A stretch of 37,332 bases of DNA from Bacteroidales bacterium (lineage in GTDB: Bacteria; Bacteroidota; Bacteroidia; Bacteroidales; F082). Shown here one piece after another: positions 1 to 8,985 of the stretch. The stretch spans positions 1-37,332 of the forward strand of contig JAGYLH010000027.1 in NCBI GenBank assembly GCA_018400955.1. The letters are read 5' to 3'. How positions within the stretch are numbered: position 1 is the stretch's first letter; the number at the start of each line of letters is the position of its first letter. Below the pieces are notes generated by a model. That model had not been told where the DNA came from. It worked only from the letters and a program-made list of their open reading frames with translations, and ran no database searches. A program made the translations under genes and the position numbers.

Positions 1-455
1 GTATCAAAGAGCAAAGTACCATGATGAATGCTTCTGTTTTTAAATACATGGGCGGCATTGCCGGAAATTTTCTTTCCACTTACGGTGATATTACTTTTAC
101 CGGTAAGCCGGGCATCCACCCCAACCGATTGCAGAAATTCGCGCACAGGCCGTGTAAACAACTCAAAATTAATTCGGTCTGATTCGCTTTTTGATGTAGT
201 TATAAAACTGTAGTTCAAACAGTTTAAATCATGATAAACAGTTCCTCCCCCGCTGATGCGCCGAATGACCGGTATGCTTTTTTCTGTCAAATAATGACGG
301 TTAATCTCCGATAAGGTCTGCTGGTGTTTGCCAACTACCACACAGGGTGTATTGCGCCAAAGCATGCATATATCTTCCTTTAAGTGCCTCAAAATAAATT
401 CGTCAGCAGCAATATTAAACCAGGGGTCGTAGCTATTTTTGTGGATATATAACAT
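1..455 (-). CDS. lplA: Lipoate-protein ligase A, N-terminal part (cut by window edge)
   Basis: LplA activates free lipoate with ATP and transfers it to lysines of lipoyl domains such as 2-oxoacid dehydrogenase E2 and GcvH. About 151 codons are visible, starting at the ATG at 455-453 and running off the left edge. The protein opens with a SYDPWFNIAADE segment, as in E. coli LplA, followed by LWRNTPCVVVGKHQ, the lipoate-binding RRISGGGTVYHD signature with its NYSF follow-up, the TGKSNITVSGKKISGNA adenylate-site stretch, and HHGTLL. All the N-terminal family blocks are present in order. The gene is divergent from typA. It fits functionally with the fused E1 dehydrogenase at 12.6-14.7 kb, whose E2 partner would need lipoylation. 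The C-terminal part is outside the window. Confidence 0.9.
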   Translation of the reverse strand, partial: MLYIHKNSYDPWFNIAADEFILRHLKEDICMLWRNTPCVVVGKHQQTLSEINRHYLTEKSIPVIRRISGGGTVYHDLNCLNYSFITTSKSESDRINFELFTRPVREFLQSVGVDARLTGKSNITVSGKKISGNAAHVFKNRSIHHGTLLFD

Positions 456-483
456 AGGAAAATCATCAAATGCAAAACCGGTA

Positions 484-491
484 CAAAAATA
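484..491 (-). promoter_or_regulatory. Candidate -7 promoter box for lplA
   Basis: The minus strand reads TATTTTTG, an exact match to the Bacteroidota -7 consensus TAnnTTTG. It lies 28 nt before the lplA ATG. A TTG about 16 nt further upstream (510-508) could be the -33 element, with slightly short spacing. Confidence 0.45.
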
Positions 492-525
492 CTGGAATAA
501 TGCATGCCAATTCAGAATAAACAAC

Positions 526-533
526 TACTTTTG
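526..533 (+). promoter_or_regulatory. Candidate -7 promoter box for typA
   Basis: TACTTTTG matches TAnnTTTG exactly, 36 nt before the ATG at 570. A promoter here would place the alternative upstream ATG at 504 outside the mRNA, which supports the shorter typA start. No clear -33 TTTG is seen. Confidence 0.4.
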
Positions 534-569
534 CGCCACTTTTCAACACCGATATTCCCAATAAATAAC

Positions 570-2369
570 ATGCATAATATCAGAAATATAGCCATAATCG
601 CACACGTTGATCATGGCAAAACAACCCTCGTTGACCGCATACTTCACCAGGTAAAGCTTTTTCGCGAAAACCAGGAAATGGGCGACCTCATACTCGACAG
701 CAACGATCTGGAGCGCGAACGCGGCATTACCATTCTGGCCAAAAACGTTTCAGTACAATACAAAGATGTCAAAATCAACATCATCGACACCCCTGGCCAC
801 TCCGACTTTGGCGGCGAAGTAGAGCGTGTACTGAATATGGCCGATGGCGTGTTGTTACTTGTTGATGCTTTTGAAGGCCCCATGCCCCAAACCCGTTTTG
901 TATTGCAAAAGGCTGTTGAGCTTGGCCTCAAACCCATTGTGGTTGTAAACAAGGTGGACAAACCCAATTGCCGCCCGGATGAAGTGCAGGAAGCCGTTTT
1001 CGACCTGATGTTTAATTTAGCTGCCACTGAAGACCAATTGAATTTTCCAACAATTTTTGGCTCTTCAAAAAATGGATGGATGTCGCACGACTGGAAAGAA
1101 GAAACCAGCGATGTTTCAGCTTTACTGGATACCATTGTTGAGCACATTCCACGGGCTGTTTACGAAGAAGGCACACCACAGATGCAAATCACCTCACTTG
1201 ATTACAGCTCATACGTGGGCCGGATTGCCGTTGGCCGTCTGTCGCGGGGTATGCTGCAGGTAGGCATGAATGTTTCGTTGGTAAAACGTGATGGCAGCAT
1301 CACAAAATCAACCATCAAGGAGCTTTACACCTTTGAAGGCCTGGGCAAGGAACGTACCAAACTGCCTGTTTATGCCGGCGATATCATTGCACTTATGGGT
1401 ATCGAGGACTTTGAAATAGGCGATACTGTAGCCGATTTTGAAGCACCAGAAGGTTTGCCACCTATCCGTATTGATGAACCTACCATGAGTATGCTTTTTA
1501 CCATCAACAATTCCCCATTTTTTGGCAAGGAAGGCAAATTTGTCACTTCACGCCACCTGCGCGACCGGCTAACAAAAGAAATAGAAAAAAACCTGGCCCT
1601 CAGGCTGAAGGATACCGATTCGCCTGATTCAATTTTGGTGTATGGTCGGGGTATTTTACACCTCTCCATCCTGGTGGAAACCATGCGCCGCGAAGGCTAT
1701 GAGTTCCAAATGGGACAGCCCAAAGTGATTATTAAAACCATTGAAGGTGTAAAACACGAACCAATTGAATACCTTACCGTGCAGGTGCCGGAAGAGTTTT
1801 CGGGCAAAGTGATCGAACAGGTTACCATGCGTAAAGGTGAGCTGGCAACCATGACGCCCACCGGCGACCGCATGCACATTGAATTTCATATACCTTCGCG
1901 CGGCATCATCGGACTGCGCAATGCAGTACTTACCTCCACCGAAGGGGAAGCCATCATTGCACACCGCTTCAAAAGCTTTGAAGCCTGGAAAGGTGAAATC
2001 AATTCAAGGACAAATGGCGCCCTGATTTCGCTCGATACCGGAACAGCTATCCCTTATGCCATTTTTAAACTTCAGGACAGGGGCCGTTTTTTCACCCACC
2101 CAAACGAGGAGGTATATGCCGGGCAAGTTATTGGCGAAAACAACAGGGCCGGCGACCTGGTTCTTAATATCAACAAGACCAAGAAACTATCCAATATGCG
2201 GGCATCCGGATCGGACGAAAAAGTAATGATCATTCCGGCCATCCGTTTTTCATTGGAAGAATTTATGGAGTATATTCGCGATGATGAATATCTGGAAGTT
2301 ACGCCCCGTTCGCTCAGGTTGCGCAAAATTATCCTGGATGAAACCGAGCGTAAACGGTCCGCAAAATAA
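570..2369 (+). CDS. typA: GTP-binding protein TypA/BipA
   Basis: TypA is a ribosome-associated translational GTPase of the EF-G type, involved in 50S assembly and stress or cold adaptation. The 599-residue product matches the usual length of about 600. GTPase motifs are complete: AHVDHGKT (11-18), RERGIT (49-54), DTPGH (73-77) and NKVD (127-130). The C-terminal half carries the BipA-specific end around PTGDRMHIEFHIPSRGIIGLR and the later NMRASGSDEK stretch. An in-frame ATG exists at 504, but the homologous N-terminus (HNIRNIAIIAHVDHG) and the -7 box at 526-533 favour 570. The stop is 7 nt before the next gene, so the two are probably co-transcribed. Confidence 0.95.
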   Translation: MHNIRNIAIIAHVDHGKTTLVDRILHQVKLFRENQEMGDLILDSNDLERERGITILAKNVSVQYKDVKINIIDTPGHSDFGGEVERVLNMADGVLLLVDAFEGPMPQTRFVLQKAVELGLKPIVVVNKVDKPNCRPDEVQEAVFDLMFNLAATEDQLNFPTIFGSSKNGWMSHDWKEETSDVSALLDTIVEHIPRAVYEEGTPQMQITSLDYSSYVGRIAVGRLSRGMLQVGMNVSLVKRDGSITKSTIKELYTFEGLGKERTKLPVYAGDIIALMGIEDFEIGDTVADFEAPEGLPPIRIDEPTMSMLFTINNSPFFGKEGKFVTSRHLRDRLTKEIEKNLALRLKDTDSPDSILVYGRGILHLSILVETMRREGYEFQMGQPKVIIKTIEGVKHEPIEYLTVQVPEEFSGKVIEQVTMRKGELATMTPTGDRMHIEFHIPSRGIIGLRNAVLTSTEGEAIIAHRFKSFEAWKGEINSRTNGALISLDTGTAIPYAIFKLQDRGRFFTHPNEEVYAGQVIGENNRAGDLVLNINKTKKLSNMRASGSDEKVMIIPAIRFSLEEFMEYIRDDEYLEVTPRSLRLRKIILDETERKRSAK

Positions 2370-2376
2370 ATTGATT

Positions 2377-2973
2377 ATGAAAGTGATACGCAAATTTTTT
2401 CTGGCGGCAATCCTTCTGCCGCTCTTACTGACACCCTCCTGCGATATTCTGGAACAAACAGCGCAGGTGCAGCGCCTGAGCCAATGCACCTTCGATGTGC
2501 ACAGTGTGGACAAAATCAAACTGGCCGGCATCAATATACAGCAAGGCATGGGTTATTCCGACCTGAATACGGCACAAATAATGAGCCTCACAGGTGCCTT
2601 GTTCCGTAAGGAATTACCACTTGATTTCAACCTGAATGTAAAAGTTGACAACCCCAATGACAAAATGGCTGCCATGAGCCGCATGGATTACATCATTTTC
2701 ATTGACGGCCTGGAACTTATTTCCGGTGTTTTCAACGAACGCATTGAAATTTCACCCGGCGGGTCAAGCATAGTGCCCATGAACCTCCACCTGGACCTAT
2801 ACAAAGCTTTGAGCGGCGAAGCCAGTGACGCCCTTGTTAACCTGGCATTTAAACTAAGTGGCAACGAAAGCCGTCCTGCTGAGTTATTGTTCAAGGTGAA
2901 ACCTTATATCCGCGTTGGAGGAAGCGAATTGGCCTATCCCGGTTATCTGAATGTGAACCACATCTTGAAATAG
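2377..2973 (+). CDS. Predicted lipoprotein with LEA type 2 (WHy-like) domain
   Basis: The product has 198 residues and opens with a typical lipoprotein signal: a basic MKVIRKF start, a hydrophobic stretch and Cys at about residue 22 (LTPSC). The rest resembles bacterial LEA-14/WHy-type beta-sandwich lipoproteins. It has an NVKVDNPNDK segment, where an alternating hydrophobic strand meets an N-P, then strands around DGLELISGVF and the NLHLDL region typical of that fold. The function of bacterial members is unknown; envelope stress protection has been suggested for LEA proteins in general. The ATG lies 7 nt after the typA stop, so it probably shares typA's transcript. The fold assignment is by pattern only. 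Confidence 0.65.
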   Translation: MKVIRKFFLAAILLPLLLTPSCDILEQTAQVQRLSQCTFDVHSVDKIKLAGINIQQGMGYSDLNTAQIMSLTGALFRKELPLDFNLNVKVDNPNDKMAAMSRMDYIIFIDGLELISGVFNERIEISPGGSSIVPMNLHLDLYKALSGEASDALVNLAFKLSGNESRPAELLFKVKPYIRVGGSELAYPGYLNVNHILK

Positions 2974-3033
2974 TTTTTAAGGTTCGCCGCTTCTATCCTT
3001 TCATTTTAGGCTGAGCATATTGGCAATTATCCC

Positions 3034-3041
3034 TATTTTTG
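3034..3041 (+). promoter_or_regulatory. Candidate -7 promoter box for the M1 peptidase
   Basis: TATTTTTG matches TAnnTTTG exactly and lies 24 nt before the TTG start at 3066. It overlaps the TTG at 3039, so that upstream TTG cannot be the initiator of a transcript made here. No good -33 element is visible. Confidence 0.4.
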
Positions 3042-3065
3042 CCAATTCCCCAATTGCTAAAGCCT

Positions 3066-5006
3066 TTGAAACGAGCAATCCTATTGTACCTCCTCATTCC
3101 TTTGCTGCTCAAAGCACAGCAAAGCCAAGATATTATTGACTTTTACCAGGCCGAAATGATGCGCTACAAAGCCCATTCGGAGCAGCCTGCACACCTGACC
3201 AATGATACTTTGATCGATGTCCATTTTTACCACCTTAACCTCAAGCCATCCATTGATTCGGCTTATTTAAAAGCCTCAGCAACGATTGGCCTAAAAAGCA
3301 AAACAGCAGGATTACAAAGCTTTATGCTCGATCTGCACCATACAATGCTTGTGGACAGCATCAGCGGGGCATCCGGTTTTGAACAACGAAACGACAGCCT
3401 GATAATTCTTTTGGGGCAAGCTGCCAATCTGGATGAACTGCTCAGTTTTACAATCCACTATAGGGGAATGCCTGAGCTGGCCGGAGGCATCAAAGGCATG
3501 CGTTATGAAACCCACACCAGCAACATCCCTGTAATTGCCACCCTGTCAACACCCTACCTGGCACATTATTGGTATCCCTGCAAAGACGGCCCTGCCGACA
3601 AGGCCGATTCAGTTTATGTTGACATCACCCTGCCCAATATCGATTTTGATGGATACCCATTGATAGGTGTTTCAAATGGCATACTGGTAGAAACAACGGC
3701 AACGGATTCCTCAAACACCTTTCACTGGCGACACCGCCACCCTATTGTGCCTTATTATGTGATGATGGCCGTTTCCAATTATGTGCACCTGGGCCACCAA
3801 TATTGCAACAGTGAGGCATGCTTTCCTTTGGATTACTACGTATTTGCTGCCGACAGCAGTTCAGCTGAAGCAGGGACAGCAGAAATTCCTGAGGCCATGG
3901 CACTTTTCGAAACGCTCTTTGGCCCTTATCCCTATGCGGATGAAAAGTATGGCATGACCCAGCTTGGCTATTACGGAGCTATTGAAAACCAAACCAATAC
4001 CATCACAAACAATATGTCGCCCGCATGGTTTATGATATCGGTGCATGAGTTGGCACATATGTGGTTTGGATGTAACCTAAGTTGCGTTTCATGGCATCAT
4101 GGCTGGCTCAACGAAGGGTTTGCCACCTATGCAGAAGCTTTGTGGAAGAAACACAGCGAAGGCATCGAAGCCTACCGCGCCCACATGATGTCGAAAGCCT
4201 GGTACCAGGGTGGAACCGTTTATCTGGAGGATGTGAACGACCCCTTTGGTATTTTCTTGCCCATCATTTACAATAAGGGCGCATGGGTGCTGCATATGCT
4301 GCGATTTGTATTGGGTGATGAAGTTTTTTTTGCCGCACTGGAAAATTACGGCAGCTCTTTCCCCGAAGGGCAAGTGAGCACATCGCAATTCCGTACATAT
4401 TTTGAAAGTGCCAGTGGCCATGAGCTGGAAACATTTATTGACCAATGGGTTTATGATGCCTATTATCCCATTTACTATTACAATTTCGTGCAATCGGGCG
4501 AAATGCTTGGCATTCAAATTTACCAGGCACAGGGCGAAACGAGCAAAAGGGAGGTGTTCGAAATGCCGCTTGAAATCCTGCTTGAATTTGAAGATGGCAC
4601 CGACTCCCTCGTCAGAATACATAACAACTCGCAAAACCAACACATTGAATTAACTGTCCCACTCTTGGTTGCTTCCATTTTGCCCGACCCCAACCAATGG
4701 ATACTGCACGGGGCCATGTATGTACCTGAATTGCCTGTAGGCTTGCTTGGAAAAGATGAAGCGGACGCTTTCAGTATTTTCCCCAATCCGGCCCGCAACC
4801 GTGTTTTTATAGAAATGAACAACAACACCCCGGAAAAGTATTTTTGCCGGCTCAGCAATCTGCAAGGGATGGTGCTGCTAGAAAAGCCGATGAAGACTAA
4901 TAGCCTGCTTCTCGACATATCGGGATTAAAACCCGGGCTGTATTTGCTGGATATTTATGATGCGGATGAAATCGTAGTTGGCCAAAAGAAATTGGTGGTA
5001 AACTGA
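3066..5006 (+). CDS. Secreted M1 family aminopeptidase with T9SS C-terminal sorting domain
   Basis: This is a zinc metallopeptidase of the gluzincin M1 family and would remove N-terminal residues from peptides outside the cell. The zinc site is HELAH at about 327-331, with the third ligand Glu in NEGFA at about 350, the canonical HExxH-18-E spacing. The substrate N-terminus motif appears as GAIEN (304-308), with Ile in place of the usual Met. The last ~75 residues form a type IX sorting domain: FPNPARNRVFIE, then LSNLQGMV, LDISGLKPGLYLL and a final QKKLVVN. I chose the TTG at 3066 because translation from there gives a clean signal peptide (MKRAILLYLLIPLLLKAQ). There is no ATG near it. The following gene is convergent. 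Confidence 0.9.
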   Translation: MKRAILLYLLIPLLLKAQQSQDIIDFYQAEMMRYKAHSEQPAHLTNDTLIDVHFYHLNLKPSIDSAYLKASATIGLKSKTAGLQSFMLDLHHTMLVDSISGASGFEQRNDSLIILLGQAANLDELLSFTIHYRGMPELAGGIKGMRYETHTSNIPVIATLSTPYLAHYWYPCKDGPADKADSVYVDITLPNIDFDGYPLIGVSNGILVETTATDSSNTFHWRHRHPIVPYYVMMAVSNYVHLGHQYCNSEACFPLDYYVFAADSSSAEAGTAEIPEAMALFETLFGPYPYADEKYGMTQLGYYGAIENQTNTITNNMSPAWFMISVHELAHMWFGCNLSCVSWHHGWLNEGFATYAEALWKKHSEGIEAYRAHMMSKAWYQGGTVYLEDVNDPFGIFLPIIYNKGAWVLHMLRFVLGDEVFFAALENYGSSFPEGQVSTSQFRTYFESASGHELETFIDQWVYDAYYPIYYYNFVQSGEMLGIQIYQAQGETSKREVFEMPLEILLEFEDGTDSLVRIHNNSQNQHIELTVPLLVASILPDPNQWILHGAMYVPELPVGLLGKDEADAFSIFPNPARNRVFIEMNNNTPEKYFCRLSNLQGMVLLEKPMKTNSLLLDISGLKPGLYLLDIYDADEIVVGQKKLVVN

Positions 5007-5045
5007 TTGATTTAGAAATAGTTGTGAATATGATATTCGCGCTTT

Positions 5046-7196
5046 TTAAAACCGCCAACGCAACTGCACTTTCGCATCCGTTCGCACATTTCCATCTATC
5101 ATTTCGAGCCCTGTGCCAATCTTATCCCTGTTGGCATACCAGGTTTGAGCCAAACGGGCCCACAAATCCAGGCTATTGCTAATTTTCCACCTGAGCAATA
5201 GATACATCCTCGAGCCTTTTTGGTAAAAAGCAGGTATGGAAAAAGCGTACAAAACATCATTTTCGTACATATACAATCGGCTATCATAGGTATCCGCATC
5301 AAAAATGGCATACCGAAAAGTTAGCTGATAAGGCTTCGTAGGGGGGCGAAACAACACATCATGGTAAATCACAAAACCGTAACTGTCCGCTTCGTTTTGT
5401 TGGGTATAACTGATCAATTCCGCCCTGTTTTTAAATGTAAACGATTCGCTGACAGCATAATTAATATGAAAGCGGTATGAGTTCTTGGTATAATTAACCA
5501 AATAATCAATCCTGTTCCAGGGGTCGCGGTCGTTGGTCATTTTTTGTTTGGTCCTGAAGCGGATATAAAAATCGGACCTGCGAGTTAGGCGGTGATCGAG
5601 CTGGGCAAAATAATCGTGCCCGTAATTGGGTGCATCAGCCTGAAAGCGCAACCATCCATGCGAAAAATGATCGGCAAAAGCACTTAGCCGCCAGCGGGGT
5701 GAAAGGCCCACATTCACACCGGCATAAATACCCCGTTCATTGTTTTTCTGGCTGCCTTCGGAAAACCCGTTGCTAAACAAATTCTGGTATTCCTTGGCAT
5801 AATCGCGATAAACCAGTGTAAACTCCACAAAGGCAGCCGGCTGTGCTGTTAGCCCTGCCAGCCCGGCCATACCGCCATTGTCTGACCTGCTGATTTCGCC
5901 AAAAAACATAAAAGAAGGATAGATCACTTTAAAATCAAGGCCTTGGTTCATCAATTGCTTTCCTGTAAAGCGGTATTGGTTATAAGGATAAATTCTGGGG
6001 ATTAATGAAGCTCCCATTGTGGTTTGATGTATAGTATAGCCCAGCTCAAAACGGGTAGCACGATAAGCCAGGCGACCACCTATTAACTGTTGCTTTACAG
6101 CCCGCTTATTCAACAAATCGTTTACTGTTCGGTGCAAGCCGCTCTCCTGCAAGCTGCTGATTGTTAACAACTCATCTGACAAAGAATCGGTTTGGGAAAT
6201 ATTGGCGTCGATGAAGTTGCTTGAATAAAAAGCCGACAGCTCAAAATTCTTATAGCCAAGTGTGGTGGCTCCCCCACGGAGGAATATATTTTCGTTTACG
6301 GAAGTATTCGGCCTGATGCCGGCACCAAATTTCATGACTTTGGTGGCTTCGGTGGATTTACCAAACGACAAGCCCGACCAAAGCGTAAGTCCCTGACCAA
6401 AAGCAAGATGGTAATCACCAATGGCCAATTGTCTTACAATGCCCATATCGGCCAGGTAAAAGTGGGCCGAATAAAAATCAAAACCATTGCGCAGCTTGTC
6501 GCCAAGGATGCGTTGCAAGGAATCGTTCACCTCGCTGCGAAAAAAAGCTTCACCCTGGTCTTTTTCCATAGTCACCCCTGCCCTTACGCGATTACGGTAG
6601 TTGAATGAATAGCGTGCATACAACTTTTGTGGACTTCCCAAATACCTTGCCGTTGGCCTGGCGTGCAGTGCCGAATCACTGATCGGGGCATATCCTGCCT
6701 GCTCCTCAATTGTTTGTTCGCCACGCATCAGCAATTGATGCCGCCCCCACCGCAGCACAGTCGAAGGTTTAAGCTTTTGCCTTTGGACTACTTCCGTAGC
6801 AACAACAATAGGCTGTAATAAAGCCAGCGTTTGACTATCAAAACCCTCCACCATCACCAGCTCATTTACATCAACCAATCTGCCGTATTGCTTGATATAA
6901 TCCTGCAATTGCTGGTATTGAAAGGCAGAAATCAGGTACATATCCCTGAGCGCAATGGCAGCAGGGCTATTGATGTTGACAGGGTTTTCCAGATAAAAGT
7001 AATACTCCTCAAGCAAATCAGAATAATCGAGTATATCATCGGTTTCCTCGGCTATACGCTCAATTTGCTGGGCCAATTGGTTTGCCAACAGATTGGCAAT
7101 AGTATCTTGCTCTTGTGCCGAAGCTTGTTTCCCAACAACAATAAGAAGTAGAAAACCGATAACAAAAAAGATGTATTTATTACTTACTTTCTTCAT
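5046..7196 (-). CDS. Helix-hairpin-helix domain envelope protein, beta-barrel-like C-terminus
   Basis: The 716-residue protein starts with a signal peptide ending near QASAQ. Residues ~70-135 hold ComEA-like helix-hairpin-helix repeats (VNINSPAAIALRDMYLIS... YGRLVDVNELVMVEGFD). In ComEA this fold binds DNA, but in this widespread Bacteroidota family it may only be a structural or protein-binding module. The remaining ~580 residues are rich in alternating aromatic/polar strands (RYSFNYRNRVRAGVTME, YSFRFHINYAV-type stretches) and end in QLRWRF. A terminal aromatic residue is typical of outer-membrane barrels. Its ATG shares one base with the stop codon of the PorV-like gene upstream (TAATG), so the two are translationally coupled and probably work together in the outer membrane. 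The function is unknown. Confidence 0.7.
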   Translation of the reverse strand: MKKVSNKYIFFVIGFLLLIVVGKQASAQEQDTIANLLANQLAQQIERIAEETDDILDYSDLLEEYYFYLENPVNINSPAAIALRDMYLISAFQYQQLQDYIKQYGRLVDVNELVMVEGFDSQTLALLQPIVVATEVVQRQKLKPSTVLRWGRHQLLMRGEQTIEEQAGYAPISDSALHARPTARYLGSPQKLYARYSFNYRNRVRAGVTMEKDQGEAFFRSEVNDSLQRILGDKLRNGFDFYSAHFYLADMGIVRQLAIGDYHLAFGQGLTLWSGLSFGKSTEATKVMKFGAGIRPNTSVNENIFLRGGATTLGYKNFELSAFYSSNFIDANISQTDSLSDELLTISSLQESGLHRTVNDLLNKRAVKQQLIGGRLAYRATRFELGYTIHQTTMGASLIPRIYPYNQYRFTGKQLMNQGLDFKVIYPSFMFFGEISRSDNGGMAGLAGLTAQPAAFVEFTLVYRDYAKEYQNLFSNGFSEGSQKNNERGIYAGVNVGLSPRWRLSAFADHFSHGWLRFQADAPNYGHDYFAQLDHRLTRRSDFYIRFRTKQKMTNDRDPWNRIDYLVNYTKNSYRFHINYAVSESFTFKNRAELISYTQQNEADSYGFVIYHDVLFRPPTKPYQLTFRYAIFDADTYDSRLYMYENDVLYAFSIPAFYQKGSRMYLLLRWKISNSLDLWARLAQTWYANRDKIGTGLEMIDGNVRTDAKVQLRWRF

Positions 7197-8029
7197 TATT
7201 CAGCAGGCTTACCAAATTGAAAAATAAGGCCACCCTGGGCCGATACGCCGAGCACCTGGTGCATGGAAGCGGCGATATCAAAGCGCAACCTGCCAAAGTC
7301 CATCCCTGCACCAAAGGTAAAGATTCCGGGATTTACAGCCAATCCAGTCCTTGCATAGAACAGCTCATTGAAGGCATATTCCATCCCAAAACGCAATACA
7401 GGATCGAGGTCGAAATTTTTCTCAACTTCAGCAATGCCTATCAGTTTGTCCGACATAATGTAGGTAAGCCCAAGGCGCAGGATTACTGGGATGCGTTCGT
7501 CTGTATGATCAGAAAAACGGACTTTTACAGGATTAAAAATAAAAGCGCCTAAAATAACTTTCTCGCTGATATTGGACTGCACCCCCAGCTCGAAGCTGAT
7601 ATTGTCCCTGCCTTCATATCCGCCCCCAAAACGCGACGAAAGATAATCCAGCTGAAGGCCAATGCGCAATTGCGGGCCAAACGACCGGGCATAGGCGAGA
7701 CCCAGTTTGTTTTCATTAAAAAGCTCATAACCAAACTGATTGAAGCTCAGCCCAATCACCCCGAATTTTGCCGGCACTATGATAGCGGCACTTTTAAGGC
7801 CAAGCTCGGGAAGCATAAAACGATTTTCATAATATACCCCGGCTGCCAGCTGGGTTTGCAAGGCCATGCCTGCAGGATTGTTCTGAATGGACCAGAAGTC
7901 GGAAAGGCTCACAGAGGCTTTTCCCATGCCGGCCGCGCGCCCGCCAACAACCGCAGCTCCCTCAAAAGCAAAGCTTACAAAAGGAATCAGTAAGAATAAG
8001 GGAATGAAATATTTGAGTTTTTTTTTCAT
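7196..8029 (-). CDS. PorV/PorQ-like outer-membrane beta-barrel protein
   Basis: The 277-residue product has a signal peptide (MKKKLKYFIPLFLLIPFVSFA), then the FadL/PorV-like plug-and-barrel entry GGRAAGMGKASVSLSDFWSIQNNPAGM. About ten amphipathic strands follow, ending in GGLIFQFG. Members of this family include the T9SS proteins PorV and PorQ and many uncharacterised paralogues. This copy is shorter than PorV, so I do not assign it to either. The ATG at 8029 is preferred over the GTG one codon upstream. It is the first gene of the two-gene operon with the helix-hairpin-helix protein. Confidence 0.7.
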   Translation of the reverse strand: MKKKLKYFIPLFLLIPFVSFAFEGAAVVGGRAAGMGKASVSLSDFWSIQNNPAGMALQTQLAAGVYYENRFMLPELGLKSAAIIVPAKFGVIGLSFNQFGYELFNENKLGLAYARSFGPQLRIGLQLDYLSSRFGGGYEGRDNISFELGVQSNISEKVILGAFIFNPVKVRFSDHTDERIPVILRLGLTYIMSDKLIGIAEVEKNFDLDPVLRFGMEYAFNELFYARTGLAVNPGIFTFGAGMDFGRLRFDIAASMHQVLGVSAQGGLIFQFGKPAE

Positions 8030-8097
8030 CACAATTCAGCAGTTTATTCGATCTTTGAGGTCACGAATATAGTTTAAAAAACCAAAATGAATATCGT

Positions 8098-8760
8098 ATG
8101 CCTGCTAAAGTTTTATCATTTTTACAATCACTGAAAGAACACAATACCAGAGAGTGGTTCGAAGCCAACCGCGATGCCTATGAGCAAGCGCGCACCGAAT
8201 TGTTGAACCTGACATCAGCTATGCTGAAAGGCATTTCTTATTTCGATCCCGAAGCAGCTGTGAATGAACCATCCAAGTGCATTTTCAGGATTTATAGGGA
8301 TGTGCGTTTTGCAAAAGACAAATCACCTTATAAAACCTATATGAGTGCCTATATGGCACCCGGCGGTAAAAAATCTCCCAAGGCTGGCTATTACTTGCAC
8401 CTTGAGCCCGGAAGCAGTTTTGTGGCTGCCGGTATTTACGCTCCTGAAAAAGAAGCCCTGCTTGCTGTCAGACGCGAAATCTACTATCATGCAGATGAAT
8501 TTAAGTCCATCATAGAAAATGATGACTTTTCAAAAACTTTCGGCGGTTTGATGGATGAAAAACTGATAAGGCCGCCCAAAGGTTTTCCGTCCGATTTTCC
8601 CGATATCGATTGGCTGAAATACAAACATTACATCGTTTCGGTAAATATGACCGATGAAATACTTAAAAGTGCTGATATAGAGAAATATATACTTAGTATT
8701 TTTCAAAAAGCCCACCCGTTTAACAGCTTCCTGAACAAGGCTATATCCATGAAAGATTAA
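8098..8760 (+). CDS. DUF2461 family protein (TIGR02453)
   Basis: The 220-residue cytoplasmic protein has the family's opening FLQSLKEHNTREWFEANRDAY and the core FRIYRDVRFAKDKSPYKTYMSAYM. A PKAGYYLHLEPG strand and the central GIYAPEKEALLAVRREI follow. The length fits the family (about 220). No biochemical function is established for DUF2461. It is divergent from the barrel operon, with the two starts 68 bp apart. An ATG at 8087 is out of frame. Confidence 0.85.
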   Translation: MPAKVLSFLQSLKEHNTREWFEANRDAYEQARTELLNLTSAMLKGISYFDPEAAVNEPSKCIFRIYRDVRFAKDKSPYKTYMSAYMAPGGKKSPKAGYYLHLEPGSSFVAAGIYAPEKEALLAVRREIYYHADEFKSIIENDDFSKTFGGLMDEKLIRPPKGFPSDFPDIDWLKYKHYIVSVNMTDEILKSADIEKYILSIFQKAHPFNSFLNKAISMKD

Positions 8761-8809
8761 AGGGATAACCGTTAACTTATTTATTATTGCCGTAAACTGA
8801 TTGGCAAAA

Positions 8810-8838
8810 TTGGGGTATTCCTGTCCGCTGTACTTTTG
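8810..8838 (+). promoter_or_regulatory. Candidate promoter ahead of a long hairpin
   Basis: The -7 box TACTTTTG (8831-8838) is an exact TAnnTTTG match, with TTG at 8810-8812 giving an 18-nt spacer. No ORF follows; a perfect 12-bp palindrome (8863-8874) and a long hairpin (8876-8937) do. Its product would be a short untranslated RNA or the leader of the 9071 gene. Confidence 0.45.
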
Positions 8839-8875
8839 CTTCAAATTGGTTGGTTGTTTTATAAGTTCGAACTTG

Positions 8876-8937
8876 ATGCCCTTGAAGTGTAAATCGTTTT
8901 TGTTGTTTTTTACGATTTACAGTCTCTTCAAGGGCAT
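8876..8937 (+). ncRNA. Candidate small RNA or leader hairpin
   Basis: ATGCCCTTGAAG (8876-8887) plus TGTAAATCGT (8888-8897) pair perfectly with ACGATTTACA (8912-8921) and CTTCAAGGGCAT (8926-8937). The result is a 22-bp stem interrupted only by a 4-nt bulge (GTCT), with a T-rich 14-nt loop. It is preceded by the palindrome AAGTTCGAACTT and a promoter-like sequence, and followed by CTCCTTTTATAG, which is too weak for a textbook terminator. It might be a small RNA, an mRNA leader element or a mobile repeat. The RNA class is not recognised. Confidence 0.4.
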
Positions 8938-8985
8938 TCTCCTTTTATAGCACTTTCCTTAAGTCAAGGCAGCCTTTCTCCCCAA

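Noticed and set aside
28-213. 61-codon plus-strand ORF at the left edge
   Set aside because: It is antisense to the well-supported lplA coding frame.
504-569. N-terminal extension of TypA from the ATG at 504
   Set aside because: The 22 extra residues have no counterpart in the family, and the candidate -7 box (526-533) lies inside them.
4089-4643. 184-codon minus-strand ORF inside the M1 peptidase
   Set aside because: It is antisense to the zinc-site region of a clear peptidase gene.
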